This document shows, piece after piece, positions 8,085 to 15,325 of a stretch of 64,000 bases of DNA; position 1 is the first letter of the stretch, and each line of letters begins with the position of its first letter. The position numbers and the translations under genes are program-made. The notes below the pieces were generated by a model. It was not told where the DNA came from. It searched no databases and saw only the letters and a program-made list of their open reading frames with translations. Source of the DNA: Pseudalkalibacillus sp045920555 (GTDB taxonomy: Bacteria > Bacillota > Bacilli > Bacillales > Fictibacillaceae); the NCBI RefSeq assembly GCF_045920555.1, contig NZ_CP174509.1:5022001-5086000 (forward strand). The letters are read 5' to 3'.

Positions 8085-8345
8085 CACAAAAATGAAATCA
8101 TTTTCGTGTCTGCGATGAGAATTCTTAGAAGCTTTCCTTATGCTGGATTCGATGTTCACCACAAGACCACGGATTTACATTCCAACCTTGTAGTTTTGCG
8201 CCGAGTAACAGCAGGCGTAGGACGTACTTGTACAGGATTTACTGACTTCGACGTTACCACAGGACGTGGTGGTATTTAGTCGAAGTTCATTATTATACGG
8301 GGTTTCGTCTGGATCGCTTTTCCCGCAGGAGTGTCGTGAATTTCG
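8085..8345 (-). repeat. Bacillaceae-type intergenic repeat with nested hairpin
   Basis: Read on the minus strand the segment starts with CACGACACTCCTGCGGGAAA and runs through ACGTCCTGTGG and CGAAGTCAG, phrases I recognise as recurring in intergenic repeats of Bacillaceae genomes. A nested palindrome lies at 8246-8285 (CTTCGAC/GTCGAAG arms with ACCAC/GTGGT inside). Open frames here have no convincing start or family. Nothing else is seen in 7926-8482. Confidence 0.5.
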
Positions 8346-8482
8346 CTTAAAGAAAATTGCTATTAAAAAATCAACAACAAGATTTAACACCGCTATTTTT
8401 AAAACTAGTACCAGGTTTAGCATGATTGACTCATGGATAGACAAATCAATAGTGGGTAAAAAGATCGAAAGGAAGGATGGAC

Positions 8483-9223
8483 ATGGCTGATTTTACAGAA
8501 GAATTACTTCAAAAAACGAGTCATAGGACGGCACCTCTCCCAAACCGTAAATGGAGGCTGACTCAACGCTGGGACCATTTGTTGTTCATGCATTTCCCTG
8601 TTTCAAAGGAATTGGTCAGAGAGCATGTCCCAGCTTCATTAGAGTTGGACACTTTTGAGGGAGAAGCGTGGATCGGCATCATTCCTTTCGCGGTAAACGA
8701 TATGAGGATACGCGGGCTTCCGAAGATCCCTTTCTTTCATTCTTATTTGGAGTTGAATGTACGGACGTATGTCAAATACAACGGGGTTCCCGGCGTCTAC
8801 TTTTTCAGCCTGGACGCAAATCATCTTCCTGTCGTCCTCGGAACAAGAGCGTTATCATTGCCTTATTTTCAGGCAGACATGTCCATGTCAGTAGAAAATG
8901 GACGTGTCGACTATTTCAGTAAGCGGAAAGTGAAGACAACGGGAATTTTTCGTGGTAGCTATCAGCCGATATCCGAATCCTTTACCCCAGAGGAAGGCAC
9001 CCTGATCCACTGGTTTCTCGAACGATACATTTTATGGACAGAAAAAGGAAAGACGTTATTGCGAGGCGACATCGATCATGAAAAGTGGGAAGTAAGTGAG
9101 GCGGAAGTCGATATGGAGGAGTTGATGCTGCCACCATTCCCGGTAGGAACCCCGCTATACCTCCATTATTGTTCATCCCGACGGGTCCTCATGTGGCCTT
9201 TGAAGCCAGAGGAAATGAACTAG
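8483..9223 (+). CDS. YqjF-like DUF2071 protein
   Basis: A 246-residue DUF2071 protein, the family of Bacillus YqjF, with the acetoacetate-decarboxylase-like fold. Typical features are WDHLLFMHFPVSKELVREHV near the N-terminus and VLGTRALSLPYFQADM in the middle. No enzymatic activity is established for the family. The second ATG (8483) is preferred because GGAAGG is 6 bases upstream; it would abut the first ATG at 8477. It stands just upstream of the caa3 oxidase operon in the same direction, but a 90-base gap and its own site suggest separate initiation. Confidence 0.82.
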   Translation: MADFTEELLQKTSHRTAPLPNRKWRLTQRWDHLLFMHFPVSKELVREHVPASLELDTFEGEAWIGIIPFAVNDMRIRGLPKIPFFHSYLELNVRTYVKYNGVPGVYFFSLDANHLPVVLGTRALSLPYFQADMSMSVENGRVDYFSKRKVKTTGIFRGSYQPISESFTPEEGTLIHWFLERYILWTEKGKTLLRGDIDHEKWEVSEAEVDMEELMLPPFPVGTPLYLHYCSSRRVLMWPLKPEEMN

Positions 9224-9314
9224 TAATCTACTCCATCTATAAATCTCCCGTTTATGAAATCGGCTTACTGGGAAGGGGACCAATATATGTTCCATGAATG
9301 GGAGGCTATGACCA

Positions 9315-10346
9315 GTGAAAATAATGAGCAAATTCGGATCCGCCTTACTTCTTCTCTTTTTGACAGGTTGTTCCCCAGCAAAATGGGATGTCCTCAACCC
9401 TAAATCATCCACGGCCGAAACCCAGCTTTCCTTAATCCAGCTCAGTATAGCGTTAATGTCTATCGTTCTAATCACCGTAACGGTATTGTTCACGTTTTTT
9501 CTCGTAAAATACCGTAAAAGACCTGGCTGGGAAACGGAAACCCAAAATCAGAAGCCAGGAGATAAGAGACTTGAAATCACCTGGACGCTCATACCGATTT
9601 TGATTTTAACCATTTTAGCGATTCCGACTGTACTAGATACATATAAACTTGATCGAGAAACGAAAGCCAGTGATGGAGCAATGGTCGTTAAAGTGACCGC
9701 TCATCAATTCTGGTGGGAATTCGAGTATCCTGAGGAAGGGATTACGACATCTGAAACACTCCATGTCCCCGTCGATAAAAAAGTAATCATAGAGTTGACT
9801 TCAGAGGATACGATCCACTCTTTCTGGGTGCCGCAATTAGGCGGTAAACAGGACGCCAATCCAGGAATGAAGGAAAAACTATCATTCGTTCCAAATGAAA
9901 CCGGTGTCTACAGAGGGTCATGCGCCGAGCTCTGCGGGGTTGGCCATGCCTACATGCGGTTTCATGTAAAAGTCGAAACAGAATCCGAATTCCAATCCTG
10001 GGTCGACGGCATGAAACAACCGAATCAAGCTAGTTTGACAGATTCAGAGAAAAAGGGGCAGGAGATTTTCAAAGGCCAATGCCTCAGCTGTCATGGGACG
10101 CAAGGATTAGACCCTAAAGTCAGCGGATCACCTGCCCCTCATCTGGGTGACTTCGCTTCACAGGACCGGATTGCCAATGTGCTCCCGAACAATCGGGAAA
10201 ATCTGAAAAAATGGCTCAATAACCCGCAGAAGGTCAAACCTGGGGCTAAAATGCCTTCCTTTAAAAAGGACTTCACTGAAGAGGAAAAAGACGACTTAAT
10301 CAACTACTTGTTGTCTCTAAAAGTAAAGGAAGGTGAAAAACGATGA
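9315..10346 (+). CDS. ctaC: cytochrome c oxidase subunit II, caa3 type (CuA plus cytochrome c domain)
   Basis: A 343-residue lipoprotein: signal peptide with lipobox LTGC (C19), two membrane helices (about 38-65 and 90-108), a cupredoxin domain with the full CuA ligand set (H168, C203, E205, C207, H211, M214), and a C-terminal cytochrome c domain with haem motif CLSCH (256-260). It accepts electrons through the fused haem c and passes them to subunit I. GTG start with GGGAGG 9 bases upstream. It overlaps the next gene by 4 bases. The menaquinol type (QoxA) is excluded by the intact CuA site. Confidence 0.95.
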   Translation: MKIMSKFGSALLLLFLTGCSPAKWDVLNPKSSTAETQLSLIQLSIALMSIVLITVTVLFTFFLVKYRKRPGWETETQNQKPGDKRLEITWTLIPILILTILAIPTVLDTYKLDRETKASDGAMVVKVTAHQFWWEFEYPEEGITTSETLHVPVDKKVIIELTSEDTIHSFWVPQLGGKQDANPGMKEKLSFVPNETGVYRGSCAELCGVGHAYMRFHVKVETESEFQSWVDGMKQPNQASLTDSEKKGQEIFKGQCLSCHGTQGLDPKVSGSPAPHLGDFASQDRIANVLPNNRENLKKWLNNPQKVKPGAKMPSFKKDFTEEEKDDLINYLLSLKVKEGEKR

Positions 10347-12292
10347 GCTTTTACTTCTTTGGTGAAAAGATCAGGCTCGTTTCCGATATCATTGCTGGAT
10401 ATCTCTCGTTGATTCTGATGGGTATCACAGCAGTCGTTTTCCTGACTTATTATAAAAAATGGGGCGCATTATGGAGTTATATGAAAACGACCCATCATAG
10501 CAAGGTAGGAATCCTTTACCTTTCAGCTGGCTTCGCCTTTTTTCTCCGCGCAGGACTCGATGCGTTGATCATCAGAGCCCAGTTGGCCCTTCCCCAAAAT
10601 GAATTCTGGGTCTTCCAGGGCGATAAGTACAATCAAATGATGACAACACATGGGACGACGATGATCTTTTTCGTCGCGATGCCGTTGATCATAGGTTTGA
10701 TGAACGTCGCGGTGCCTCTTCAGATCGGCGCGCGGGATCTTGCATTCCCATTCCTGAATGCATTGAGTTTCTGGTTGTTTTTCGCTGGCGGGGCATTGAT
10801 CAACATCAGTTTCGTGCTCGGCGGATCCCCTACTGCCGGATGGACGTCCTATGCCCCTCTTGCATTGGATGAATTTACACCGGCGACAGGGAATGATTAT
10901 TACAGTCTAGGCCTACAGGTCTCTGGGATCGGGACGCTTCTGACGGCCATCAATTTTCTCGTAACGATCATCAATAAACGGGCTCCAGGCATGAAATTGA
11001 TGAGGATGCCGCTGTTCACCTGGGCGACGTTGGTCACCTCCATCCTCATTCTTTTCGCCTTTCCAGCGCTCACTGTCGCGCTTCTTTTATTGATGTTCGA
11101 CAGGTTATACGGGACGAGCATGCTGGTGGCGGACGCAGGAAATTCCTTGATCTGGCAGCATTTGTTCTGGATTTTCGGTCACCCGGAAGTGTATATTTTG
11201 ATCCTTCCTGCATTCGGTATCTTTTCGGATGTGATCACGACGTTCGCAATGAAACGATTGTTCGGATACAGTTCGATGGTCATCGCACTTGTGCTGATCG
11301 GTTTTCTCGGCTTCATGGTTTGGATCCATCACATGTTTACGGTTGGTCTCGGTCCTACTTCAAATGCGATCTTTGCGATTTCAACGATGTCGATCGCCGT
11401 ACCGACTGGAATCAAGATATTCAACTGGCTGTTCACGATAAGAGGAGGCGTCATCACGTTCAACACACCGATGCTGTTTTCACTCGGCTTCATACCTTCT
11501 TTTGTGATCGGCGGTATAACCGGAGTCATGCTGGCGACTGTGCCTGCAGACTATCAATATCATGACAGCTATTTTGTCGTCGGCCATTTCCATTATGTCA
11601 TTGTCGGAGGGACAATCCTTGGCATTTTTGCCGGTGTTTATTATTGGTGGCCGAAATTGTTCGGCTTCATGCTGAATGATGTACTAGGAAAATGGCATTT
11701 CTGGACATTCCTGATCGGATTCCATATTACGTTTTTCCCGATGCACATCATGGGCCTGAAAGGTATGCCGAGAAGGGTTTTCACATACCTCCCTGAGGAT
11801 GGACTGACTGGCCTGAATTTGGCCAGTACGATCGGTGCTTTTATGATGGGCGGCAGCATGATGATCTTTTTATGGAACATCTATCAAAGCTATCGCCATA
11901 GTCCACGGGAAGTCGGCAATGACCCTTGGGATGGGCGGACCATCGAGTGGGCGATCCCCTCCCCGCCGCCTGAGTACAATTTCACCCGGCTTCCGAAAGT
12001 GTACAGCAGCGATGCGTGGTGGAAGGCGAAGAAATACCAGAATGGCCGGTTGGAGGCAGCGGAAGACCTCTCCCCGATCCGGATGCCGCTTGACACTGCA
12101 AAACCGATGTTGATCGGTCTTTTCATGCTGATCGGTTCATTCGGCGTCATCGTTGAGGTTTGGTACTTCCAGTTGATTGGACTGCTAGGCACCATCGGGT
12201 TGATGGTGATGCATTCTTTTCAAGATTCAGGCAGGAAAATGGTGACCCCGGAAACCCATCCTGATGAAAAGATAGGGGGAGAAGAAAAATGA
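10343..12292 (+). CDS. ctaD: cytochrome c oxidase subunit I
   Basis: A 649-residue haem-copper oxidase subunit I. Visible marks are the proton-channel entrance GDKYNQMMTTHGTTMIF (around 92-108), the CuB His-Tyr region WIFGHPEVYILILPAFG (around 278-294), MVWIHHMFTVG with the CuB His pair, and the haem ligands in YFVVGHFHYV. It has an extra N-terminal membrane segment (about residues 10-35) before the usual start of Bacillus CtaD (622 aa), making its length like quinol oxidase QoxB. Subunit II shows that cytochrome c is nevertheless the donor. Overlaps both neighbours by 4 bases, so translation is coupled. Confidence 0.95.
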   Translation: MSFYFFGEKIRLVSDIIAGYLSLILMGITAVVFLTYYKKWGALWSYMKTTHHSKVGILYLSAGFAFFLRAGLDALIIRAQLALPQNEFWVFQGDKYNQMMTTHGTTMIFFVAMPLIIGLMNVAVPLQIGARDLAFPFLNALSFWLFFAGGALINISFVLGGSPTAGWTSYAPLALDEFTPATGNDYYSLGLQVSGIGTLLTAINFLVTIINKRAPGMKLMRMPLFTWATLVTSILILFAFPALTVALLLLMFDRLYGTSMLVADAGNSLIWQHLFWIFGHPEVYILILPAFGIFSDVITTFAMKRLFGYSSMVIALVLIGFLGFMVWIHHMFTVGLGPTSNAIFAISTMSIAVPTGIKIFNWLFTIRGGVITFNTPMLFSLGFIPSFVIGGITGVMLATVPADYQYHDSYFVVGHFHYVIVGGTILGIFAGVYYWWPKLFGFMLNDVLGKWHFWTFLIGFHITFFPMHIMGLKGMPRRVFTYLPEDGLTGLNLASTIGAFMMGGSMMIFLWNIYQSYRHSPREVGNDPWDGRTIEWAIPSPPPEYNFTRLPKVYSSDAWWKAKKYQNGRLEAAEDLSPIRMPLDTAKPMLIGLFMLIGSFGVIVEVWYFQLIGLLGTIGLMVMHSFQDSGRKMVTPETHPDEKIGGEEK

Positions 12293-12900
12293 CAGAGGAG
12301 AAAATCGTCTTTTCCAAAGAATTCACGGAGGAAGAAAGTACGGATAAAGTCCTTGGGCTCTGGTTTTTCATTGGGGCAGAAATCGTTCTCTTCGGCTGTT
12401 TGTTCGGTGTCTACCTTACGCTGAACCACCATACGATTCCTGGTGAATCCCCTGGGACATTGTTCGAATTAAAGCAAACGATTCTGGCAACGTTCATTCT
12501 TTTGTCAAGCAGTTTCACCTGTGCGCAATCCTTTTTAGGAGCGAAGAATAACCATTATAAAAAAAGCTTCTTCTTCCTGATCGCGACGTTCGTTCTTGGC
12601 GCTGTTTTTTTAGGATTAGAAGCACACGAATTTTATAAATACGTAAAAGAAGGACATACATTCACATCAAGTCCGTTCATGTCTTCCTTCTATATATTGG
12701 TCGGCACTCACGGTACCCACGTTTTGGCTGGATGCACATGGATGGTCCTTCTCCTTATCCATTTGAAAAAAGAAAGGATCACCTCTTATACGAAAGCAAA
12801 ATTGGAAGTATTCAGCCTATATTGGCATTTCGTTGATGTTGTCTGGATTTTCATCTTTACGGTCGTCTATCTAATCGGAAAGGCAGGGATCCTCCAGTGA
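12289..12900 (+). CDS. ctaE: cytochrome c oxidase subunit III
   Basis: A 203-residue protein with five predicted membrane helices and the conserved GLEAHEFYKY and GTHGTHVLAG motifs of haem-copper oxidase subunit III, ending with WHFVDVVWIFIF. It stabilises subunit I and the proton-uptake path. ATG overlaps the ctaD stop; GGGGGAGAA lies just upstream. Confidence 0.93.
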   Translation: MTEEKIVFSKEFTEEESTDKVLGLWFFIGAEIVLFGCLFGVYLTLNHHTIPGESPGTLFELKQTILATFILLSSSFTCAQSFLGAKNNHYKKSFFFLIATFVLGAVFLGLEAHEFYKYVKEGHTFTSSPFMSSFYILVGTHGTHVLAGCTWMVLLLIHLKKERITSYTKAKLEVFSLYWHFVDVVWIFIFTVVYLIGKAGILQ

Positions 12901-13166
12901 AAATATCTCTGAATGTACGACAATGGCTTGGTTTCATCCTGATGTTGATGTTCAGCGGAATCGCGTTTTATATCATGATGTCGATGGGTACCATTCCGGT
13001 CTGGTTGCTTATTGTTTTGCTGATTTTTGCCGTCCTACAAGCCGCCATCCAACTTGTCTTGTTCATGGACATCCAACAAGGCAGGCGAGGTTTCAAATGG
13101 GTTACCGTTAGTAGCGGCCTGCTTATTGCCGGATTAGCGATCCTTTACTTGATGCTGCTGGAATAG
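12897..13166 (+). CDS. ctaF: cytochrome c oxidase subunit IV
   Basis: An 89-residue protein with three hydrophobic helices (about 10-30, 34-58, 68-88) and the QLVLFMDI motif of CyoD/CtaF-type subunit IV. GTG start overlapping the ctaE stop by 4 bases (GTGA). Last gene of the operon; a terminator follows at once. Confidence 0.88.
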   Translation: MKISLNVRQWLGFILMLMFSGIAFYIMMSMGTIPVWLLIVLLIFAVLQAAIQLVLFMDIQQGRRGFKWVTVSSGLLIAGLAILYLMLLE

Positions 13167-13173
13167 AGTATGG

Positions 13174-13210
13174 AAAAAGGACTCAAGAGTTTGCGCTCTG
13201 AGTCCTTTTG
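13174..13210 (+). terminator. terminator of the caa3 oxidase operon
   Basis: AAAAGGACTCAAGAG pairs with CTCTGAGTCCTTTT across a six-base loop with one bulged A, and ends in TTTTGTT. It lies 10 bases past the ctaF stop. Confidence 0.85.
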
Positions 13211-13321
13211 TTAGAATAATATGAAATTTCATCAAAATAAACTTGCGTTTTGTCAGAATAACCTTCGGATTTGTTAAAAAATCCTAAGGTTTGTTAAAAT
13301 ATGCCGAGATTTTACCAAGAT
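13210..13321. repeat. 21-bp-period array of GTCAAAAT-like motifs (six units)
   Basis: GTTAGAAT, ATCAAAAT, GTCAGAAT, GTTAAAAA, GTTAAAAT and ACCAAGAT begin at 13210, 13231, 13252, 13273, 13293 and 13314 (steps 21, 21, 21, 20, 21). Each is followed by a variable stretch that often ends in TTT. It sits between two converging genes, directly after the ctaF terminator and before the ROK kinase stop. Confidence 0.7.
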
Positions 13322-13339
13322 AAAGTGTTGACAGGCTGC

Positions 13340-14209
13340 TCACAAAGCCCTTTTCGCCAGTGCAATTCCGCCGCATAATCCCGCATGATCTCCCAATCCA
13401 GGGGGAACGATGTACTCATCGATCTTTTCCAAAATGTTTTCATGCTGGATGTAGCCATTCAACAGCTTCACGACATTATCCCGTACGAGCGGGTACAAGT
13501 GAGCTTGCTTCATCACACCGCCGCCAATTACCAGTCGTTTCGGAGACAACACGAGTATGTAACTCATCAATGCTTGTGCGATATAAAAAGCTTCAAGCTC
13601 CCAAACTTCTGGTTTATCAGCCAATTCAATGCCTTTCTGCCCCCAACGCGCTTCGATTGCCGGGCCAGCTGCCAAGCCCTCCAAGCAATCTCCATGGTAA
13701 GGGCACTTCCCTTCATAAGGATCCTCTTCATGGCGCCGGACTCGGATATGTCCCATTTCCGGATGCAGCATGCCATGGACGATTCTGCCTTCCGAAATCG
13801 CTCCGACCCCGATTCCGGTCCCTACTGTCATATAGAGACAACTATCAAGTCCTTGCGCTGCTCCCCACTCCATTTCTCCGAGTGCAGCAGCATTCACATC
13901 GGTATCAAACCCGATTGGCACGTCAAAATGCTTCTTCATTTCACCGACGATATCAGCATTGTTCCAATACTTTTTCGGCGTGGAAGTAATAAACCCATAT
14001 GTAGGACTTTCCAGGTTCAGATCCACAGGTCCGAACGAACCGATCCCCAAAGCTTCAATCTTTTTCCCCTTGAAAAATTCCACCACCTGGCTCAGCGTTT
14101 CATCCGGTGTGGTCGTTGGAATCGTGATCTCTTTAAGGATTTTCCCGTTTTCAGTCCCGATCCCACATACGAACTTCGTACCTCCAGCTTCAATTGAACC
14201 ATAAACCAT
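13340..14209 (-). CDS. ROK-family fructokinase
   Basis: A 289-residue ROK kinase. The N-terminal phosphate loop is GSIEAGGTKFVCGIG, the sugar/catalytic Asp region is IGFDTDVNAAALGE (around 100), TVGTGIGVGAI follows, and the ROK zinc site is HPEMGHIRVRRH...CPYHGDC (H, C, H, C). This matches Bacillus GmuE/ScrK-type fructokinases, which phosphorylate fructose to fructose-6-phosphate. The TTG at 14212 is skipped in favour of the ATG behind AAAGGAG. Last gene of the mannoside cluster, next to manA, so it probably feeds the released sugar into glycolysis. Confidence 0.9.
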   Translation of the reverse strand: MVYGSIEAGGTKFVCGIGTENGKILKEITIPTTTPDETLSQVVEFFKGKKIEALGIGSFGPVDLNLESPTYGFITSTPKKYWNNADIVGEMKKHFDVPIGFDTDVNAAALGEMEWGAAQGLDSCLYMTVGTGIGVGAISEGRIVHGMLHPEMGHIRVRRHEEDPYEGKCPYHGDCLEGLAAGPAIEARWGQKGIELADKPEVWELEAFYIAQALMSYILVLSPKRLVIGGGVMKQAHLYPLVRDNVVKLLNGYIQHENILEKIDEYIVPPGLGDHAGLCGGIALAKRAL

Positions 14210-14275
14210 CAAAACACACTCCTTTCCCTATGAAAGAGTGCCAAAACTGGAAATTCAGCTTCGGCACCTTGATTC

Positions 14276-15232
14276 TTAAACTGTTGGATGTGACACGATA
14301 CATTCCACATTGCCGTTCAACGAAAATTGTTTTACTGACGATGGAATGATGAAATGGTCACCTTTATTGATTGGAGATGTTCCGCCATCTGTCGTGATTT
14401 CGCCATCACCTGATAAAACACTGACAAGTAAGTAGGCTGGATTTTCATATTTATCAACGGATCCATCCAGCTCCCAACGATAGACGGTAAAATAGTTCTC
14501 CTGGATCAGCTTCGTTTCCTTCAAGTCATCAATCGTTGACTCGACAGGCTCAAACTTCGCATCCTCATGCGGAATCATCGCTACATCAATCGATTTCTCG
14601 ATATGGAGTTCACGTGTGTTCCCATCAGCATCGCGGCGATCGTAATCATAGACACGGTACGTCACGTCTGAACTTTGCTGCGTTTCAAGGATCATCGTGC
14701 CTGTCCCGATCGCATGAATGGTTCCATTCGGTACATAGACGAAATCACCCGGTTGGATCGGAACTGTGCGTAGCAAGTCATCCCAAAGGTTTTCCGCAAC
14801 CATCTGTTCAAACTCAGACTTCGACTTGGCGTGGTGGCCATACACTAGTTCAGCTCCAGGTTCACAATCGATGATGTACCAGCATTCTGTTTTTCCGTAA
14901 GGTTCGCCTTCCACTTTCTGCGCATACGAATCATCTGGATGCACCTGGACAGACAAATCGGTCTTTGCATCCAAAATCTTGACGAGCAATGGGAATTCGT
15001 CCCCTTCCTGGTTTCCGAACAATTCAGCATGCTCGTCCCACACTTGATCGAGCGTTTTCCCTTCCAATGGGCCATTCAACACTTTACTTGGACCGTTCGG
15101 ATGTGCGGAGATTCCCCAGCATTCTCCTGTCGTCTCGGATGGAATGTCATAACCGAAAGCTTCGCGCAGCTTCGTCCCACCCCAGATTCGATCTTTAAAC
15201 ACAGGCTTCAAAAAAATAGGTTCATTATACAA
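14276..15232 (-). CDS. manA: mannose-6-phosphate isomerase, class I
   Basis: A 318-residue type I phosphomannose isomerase converting mannose-6-phosphate to fructose-6-phosphate. It has the cupin zinc ligands in VQVHPDD (around 95), KTECWYI (around 113) and GTIHAIG (around 170), and RVYDYDRRDADG near the active site. Length matches Bacillus ManA (about 315). The start is uncertain: GTG at 15241 touches the GAGGTG site, whereas the TTG at 15232 is 5-6 bases beyond it and gives the family-like N-terminus. It lies between the beta-mannosidases and the fructokinase, consistent with mannose catabolism. Confidence 0.92.
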   Translation of the reverse strand: MYNEPIFLKPVFKDRIWGGTKLREAFGYDIPSETTGECWGISAHPNGPSKVLNGPLEGKTLDQVWDEHAELFGNQEGDEFPLLVKILDAKTDLSVQVHPDDSYAQKVEGEPYGKTECWYIIDCEPGAELVYGHHAKSKSEFEQMVAENLWDDLLRTVPIQPGDFVYVPNGTIHAIGTGTMILETQQSSDVTYRVYDYDRRDADGNTRELHIEKSIDVAMIPHEDAKFEPVESTIDDLKETKLIQENYFTVYRWELDGSVDKYENPAYLLVSVLSGDGEITTDGGTSPINKGDHFIIPSSVKQFSLNGNVECIVSHPTV

Positions 15233-15325
15233 ACTCGACACCTCGTTTAATCCCTTTTACATCATACTTTAACATTTAATCAACAGATTTGGGGAGAAAT
15301 CATTGCAAAGTTTATTATTACCAGA

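Noticed and set aside
8175..8444. 89-codon minus-strand frame with a Ser/Thr/Cys-rich tail that looks like a lantibiotic precursor
   Set aside because: The tail is a translation of a DNA segment that resembles a Bacillaceae intergenic repeat with nested hairpins; there is no leader motif, modification enzyme or transporter nearby, and no good ribosome binding site.
13360..14204. Long plus-strand frames opposite the fructokinase and manA genes
   Set aside because: Shadow frames of GC-richer genes; no ribosome binding sites, and the minus-strand genes have full family motifs.
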